Origin: DASYTH01 sp035762905
GTDB lineage: Bacteria; Actinomycetota; Actinomycetes; Mycobacteriales; Pseudonocardiaceae
Assembly (NCBI RefSeq): GCF_035762905.1
Contig: NZ_DASUCC010000084.1
Span: 34,239 to 98,238, forward strand
Reading direction: 5' to 3'
DNA: 64,000 bases
The notes below the pieces were generated by a model that was given only the letters and a program-made list of their open reading frames with translations, had not been told where the DNA came from and did no database searches. The stretch's first letter is position 1, and each line of letters starts with the position of its first letter. The position numbers and the translations under genes were made by a program. This document shows, in pieces, positions 62,801 to 64,000 of this stretch.

Positions 62801-62901
62801 AACCGGAGGTGCCCGATGTCTTGGAAACGGTGGCGGACACGAGTCCGGAAAGCGGCACCGACGACGATTTGTACGCCTTGATCGAGCGCGGATACGTGTA
62901 G
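59818..62901 (+). CDS. Type I PKS loading module: KSQ-AT-ACP
   Basis: 1027 residues. The ketosynthase (1-420) has Gln173 at the nucleophile position (ADSGQSSSLVSL instead of DTACSSS), with His residues of EAHGTGT and KTNVGHLEPAAG kept: a decarboxylating KSQ. The acyltransferase (about 540-850) has Ser625 in GTSQGE (His to Thr before the Ser) and YASH at 725-728, the methylmalonyl-CoA signature. The ACP Ser is 954 in LGFDSLMAV, and a short acidic docking tail (DDDLYALIERGYV) ends the protein. It therefore starts a polyketide with propionyl from methylmalonyl-CoA. GGAAGG precedes ATG 59818. Confidence 0.93.
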   Translation: MSGAATDIAVIGMSCRFPGVRDLREFWRLLLDGCSTVGTFPAHRAADSNHPSQPDAAELNSGSFLDSIDGFDAEFFGTPPAEAAAMDPVQRLGLELAWEAVEDARIPATALAGREIDVVVGTAPSGYDVLRKLSGSDRDDHYAALGSSGALIANRISSLFDVRGMSFCADSGQSSSLVSLALTCERIRGGAVDLAIAGGVHLIVDPAAGLGLANLGALSPDGRCFTFDERANGFGRGEGGAFVLLKRLDLAVADGDHIYAVVRGWGVGSGGASSRMPDPSPSGQAAAVLAAVERAGVPFDGVDYVEAHGTGTRLGDPAEISGLRQVFRETGRTRPLAIGSVKTNVGHLEPAAGIVGFVKAALCVDRAHLVPSLNFRSPNPNIPDFQADFEVLLAARPWPSGPGRPRRAGVSAFGMGGTYAHVLLEQAPEEGVAAAAPAAVADSGVLPWVLSARSAPALREWAARLRDHLAADPSVPAVDVAHSLLSTRSLFEHRAVVLGGDRAEALAGLDLVAAGGDSARVVRGVDSGPAGPVVFVFPGQGSQWPGMGRRLYAESEVFARGIDECARALAPWVDWSLVDVVTGAESAASLDRVDVVQPALWAMMVSLAQVWRSLGVVPDVVVGTSQGEIAAACVSGALSLEDAARVVAVRSRTLTELAGSGGLSAVFASDEWVRDRLGRWPGRLTLAVVNGPASVVISGDEEALDQFAAMAAGAGVRVRRIKANYASHSHHVERIRDRLLAATSGLSPRTSAVEFHSTVTGGPLDTRKLDGSYWYENLRTTVRFGEVVEHLMRDRGGVFVEVSPHPVLAVAMAETADALTASPVLVGTLHKDDGSAGKVLASLAELHVRGVPVNWAAAFAADRPRRIDLPTYPFQRQRYWLTAPDDTDTANPGSAARSGRQPSARTAELGSERSVLDLVCAEAAAVLSTEDRELTGVDLAARSTDTFKDLGFDSLMAVRLRNRLTEAAGVRLPATVAFTYPTPQTLALHIFALLEPEVPDVLETVADTSPESGTDDDLYALIERGYV

Positions 62902-62941
62902 CACCGCCTGTTCGTCCAAGCATGAGTTCGGGAGGTCCCCG

Positions 62942-64000
62942 GTGGAGGATGTCGACAAGCTCCGGTCCTACTTGCGGCGCGCCGTCGGCGATGCGCAGAC
63001 CCTGCGCGAGCGGGTGCGCGAGTTGGAGGAGTCCACTTGCGAGCCCGTCGCGGTCGTGGGCTTGGGGTGTCGCTTCCCCGGTGGCGCGACCTCCCCGGAA
63101 GGGCTGTGGGCAGTGGTGTCCGGTGGTGTGGACGCGCTGGATGACCTCCCGCTGGACCGTGGGTGGGACCCGGCGGTGTACGACCCGGATCCCGAGTCGC
63201 CGGGCAAGACGTACACGCGCCGCGGTGGCTTTCTGCCTGATATCGCGGAGTTCGACGCGGAGTTCTTCGGGATCAGTCCGCGCGAGGCGCTGGCGATGGA
63301 TCCGCAGCAGCGGCTGATGCTGGAGACGTCGTGGGAAGCGTTGGAACGGGCGGGAATCGACCCGGCCGGGCTGCGGGGTTCGGCGACCGGGGTGTTCACC
63401 GGGCTCTACGCCGTCGACTACGGCCCGCGGATGGGCGGCGGGGCGGCCGGCGAGGTGGAGGGTTACGCGCTCACCGGGACCTACACCAGCTTGGCCTCGG
63501 GCCGGGTGTCCTATGCGCTGGGTCTGGAGGGCCCGGCGGTGTCGATCGACACCGCGTGCTCGTCGTCGCTCGTCGCCGTGCACCAGGCCGTGCATTCCCT
63601 GCGTTCCGGGGAGTGCACGTTGGCGTTGGCCGGTGGGGTGTCGACGATGTCGACCCCGGGCCTGCTCGTGGAGTTCGCTCGGCAGCGGGGTTTGTCGGTG
63701 GATGGGCGGTGTAAGGCGTTTGCTGAGGCGGCGGATGGCACCGGGTTTGCCGAGGGTGTGGGTGTGCTGGTGTTGGAGCGGTTGTCCGACGCGCGGCGCA
63801 ACGGGCGTCGGGTTTGGGCGGTGATTCGTGGTTCGGCGGTGAATCAGGATGGGGCGTCCAACGGTGTGACCGCGCCGAACGGGTTGGCGCAGCGGCGGGT
63901 GATTGAGGCGGCGTTGGCGAATGCTCGGTTGCGGGGGGGTGATGTGGATGTGGTTGAGGCGCATGGGACTGGGACGAGGTTGGGGGATCCGATCGAGGCC
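62942..64000 (+). CDS. Type I modular PKS, N-terminal docking helix and ketosynthase (partial, runs off the right edge)
   Basis: No stop occurs before base 64000; 353 residues are visible from GTG 62942 (GGAGGT ribosome site). An N-terminal coiled-coil docking segment (VDKLRSYLRRAVGDAQTLR, then ERVRELEE) precedes a canonical KS (VAVVGLGCRFPGG; Cys206 in DTACSSSLVAVH; EAHGTGTRLGDPIE at the window edge). It is the first extension module, docking with the loading module upstream. From about 63690 the third-position codon use becomes G/T-rich (many GGT, TTG, GAT, CAT codons) unlike the first part of the gene. Confidence 0.93.
   Translation, partial: MEDVDKLRSYLRRAVGDAQTLRERVRELEESTCEPVAVVGLGCRFPGGATSPEGLWAVVSGGVDALDDLPLDRGWDPAVYDPDPESPGKTYTRRGGFLPDIAEFDAEFFGISPREALAMDPQQRLMLETSWEALERAGIDPAGLRGSATGVFTGLYAVDYGPRMGGGAAGEVEGYALTGTYTSLASGRVSYALGLEGPAVSIDTACSSSLVAVHQAVHSLRSGECTLALAGGVSTMSTPGLLVEFARQRGLSVDGRCKAFAEAADGTGFAEGVGVLVLERLSDARRNGRRVWAVIRGSAVNQDGASNGVTAPNGLAQRRVIEAALANARLRGGDVDVVEAHGTGTRLGDPIEA

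Overview
The window is high-GC DNA (about 70%) with strong G/C third-codon bias, GTG/TTG starts, an LAXTG sortase signal, DUF5685- and DUF6292-like proteins, and an actinomycete-type NRPS/PKS cluster. This points to a filamentous actinomycete. A member of the Pseudonocardiales (Amycolatopsis/Kutzneria/Pseudonocardia type) is my best guess, but that is inference. No rRNA, tRNA, CRISPR array or intact insertion sequence was seen.

Left part (1-30.7 kb, chromosomal 'housekeeping/accessory' genes). Bases 1-5495 hold an oligopeptide-type (family 5) ABC importer: binding protein (truncated at the left edge), two permeases and two ATPases. It faces a GH2 beta-mannosidase and a divergent LacI regulator, so the set probably takes up and degrades beta-manno-oligosaccharides. 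A convergent pair follows (secreted copper monooxygenase-like lipoprotein and a Cys-rich DUF5685 protein), then a small helical protein. Bases 12149-21315 (minus strand) form an arginine deiminase operon: P-type ATPase, arcB, arcC, arcA, a 70-residue membrane peptide, an NhaC-type antiporter and a YfcC-type carrier. It ends in an 18-bp perfect hairpin and is flanked by a divergent excisionase-type HTH gene. After this come an alpha/beta hydrolase preceded by 27-nt repeats, a secreted pectate lyase, a decayed glycosyltransferase tail, a membrane protein, a 1291-residue LAXTG-anchored surface protein with eight Cys-paired Ig-like repeats, and a DUF6292-like protein. A 1.18-kb gene-free stretch then carries several perfect palindromes.

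Right part (31.9-64 kb, runs past the right edge): a hybrid NRPS-PKS cluster. Gene order is MbtH, (38-residue ORF), stand-alone adenylation domain, discrete PCP, FAD oxidoreductase, NRPS1 (C-A-PCP-E-C-A-PCP), NRPS2 (C-A-PCP-E-C-A-PCP), NRPS3 (C-A-PCP-TE), type II thioesterase, [twin hairpins, minus-strand FAD aromatic-hydroxylase-type monooxygenase], second discrete PCP, P450, a Cys-nucleophile 'thioesterase', a KSQ-AT-ACP loading module and the start of an extending PKS module. Three of the five in-line A domains read DVFSVAAYA-K, the code I recall for piperazic acid. Two modules carry epimerisation domains. The logic fits an azinothricin/dentigerumycin-type cyclic hexadepsipeptide: a propionate-started polyketide acyl chain, a beta-hydroxy amino acid made on a discrete PCP by the P450 and shuttled by the Cys enzyme, then D-Pip, X, D-Pip, Pip and a Gly-like residue, closed by the TE. 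Piperazate biosynthesis genes (KtzI/KtzT type) are not in the window and would be expected beyond its right edge.
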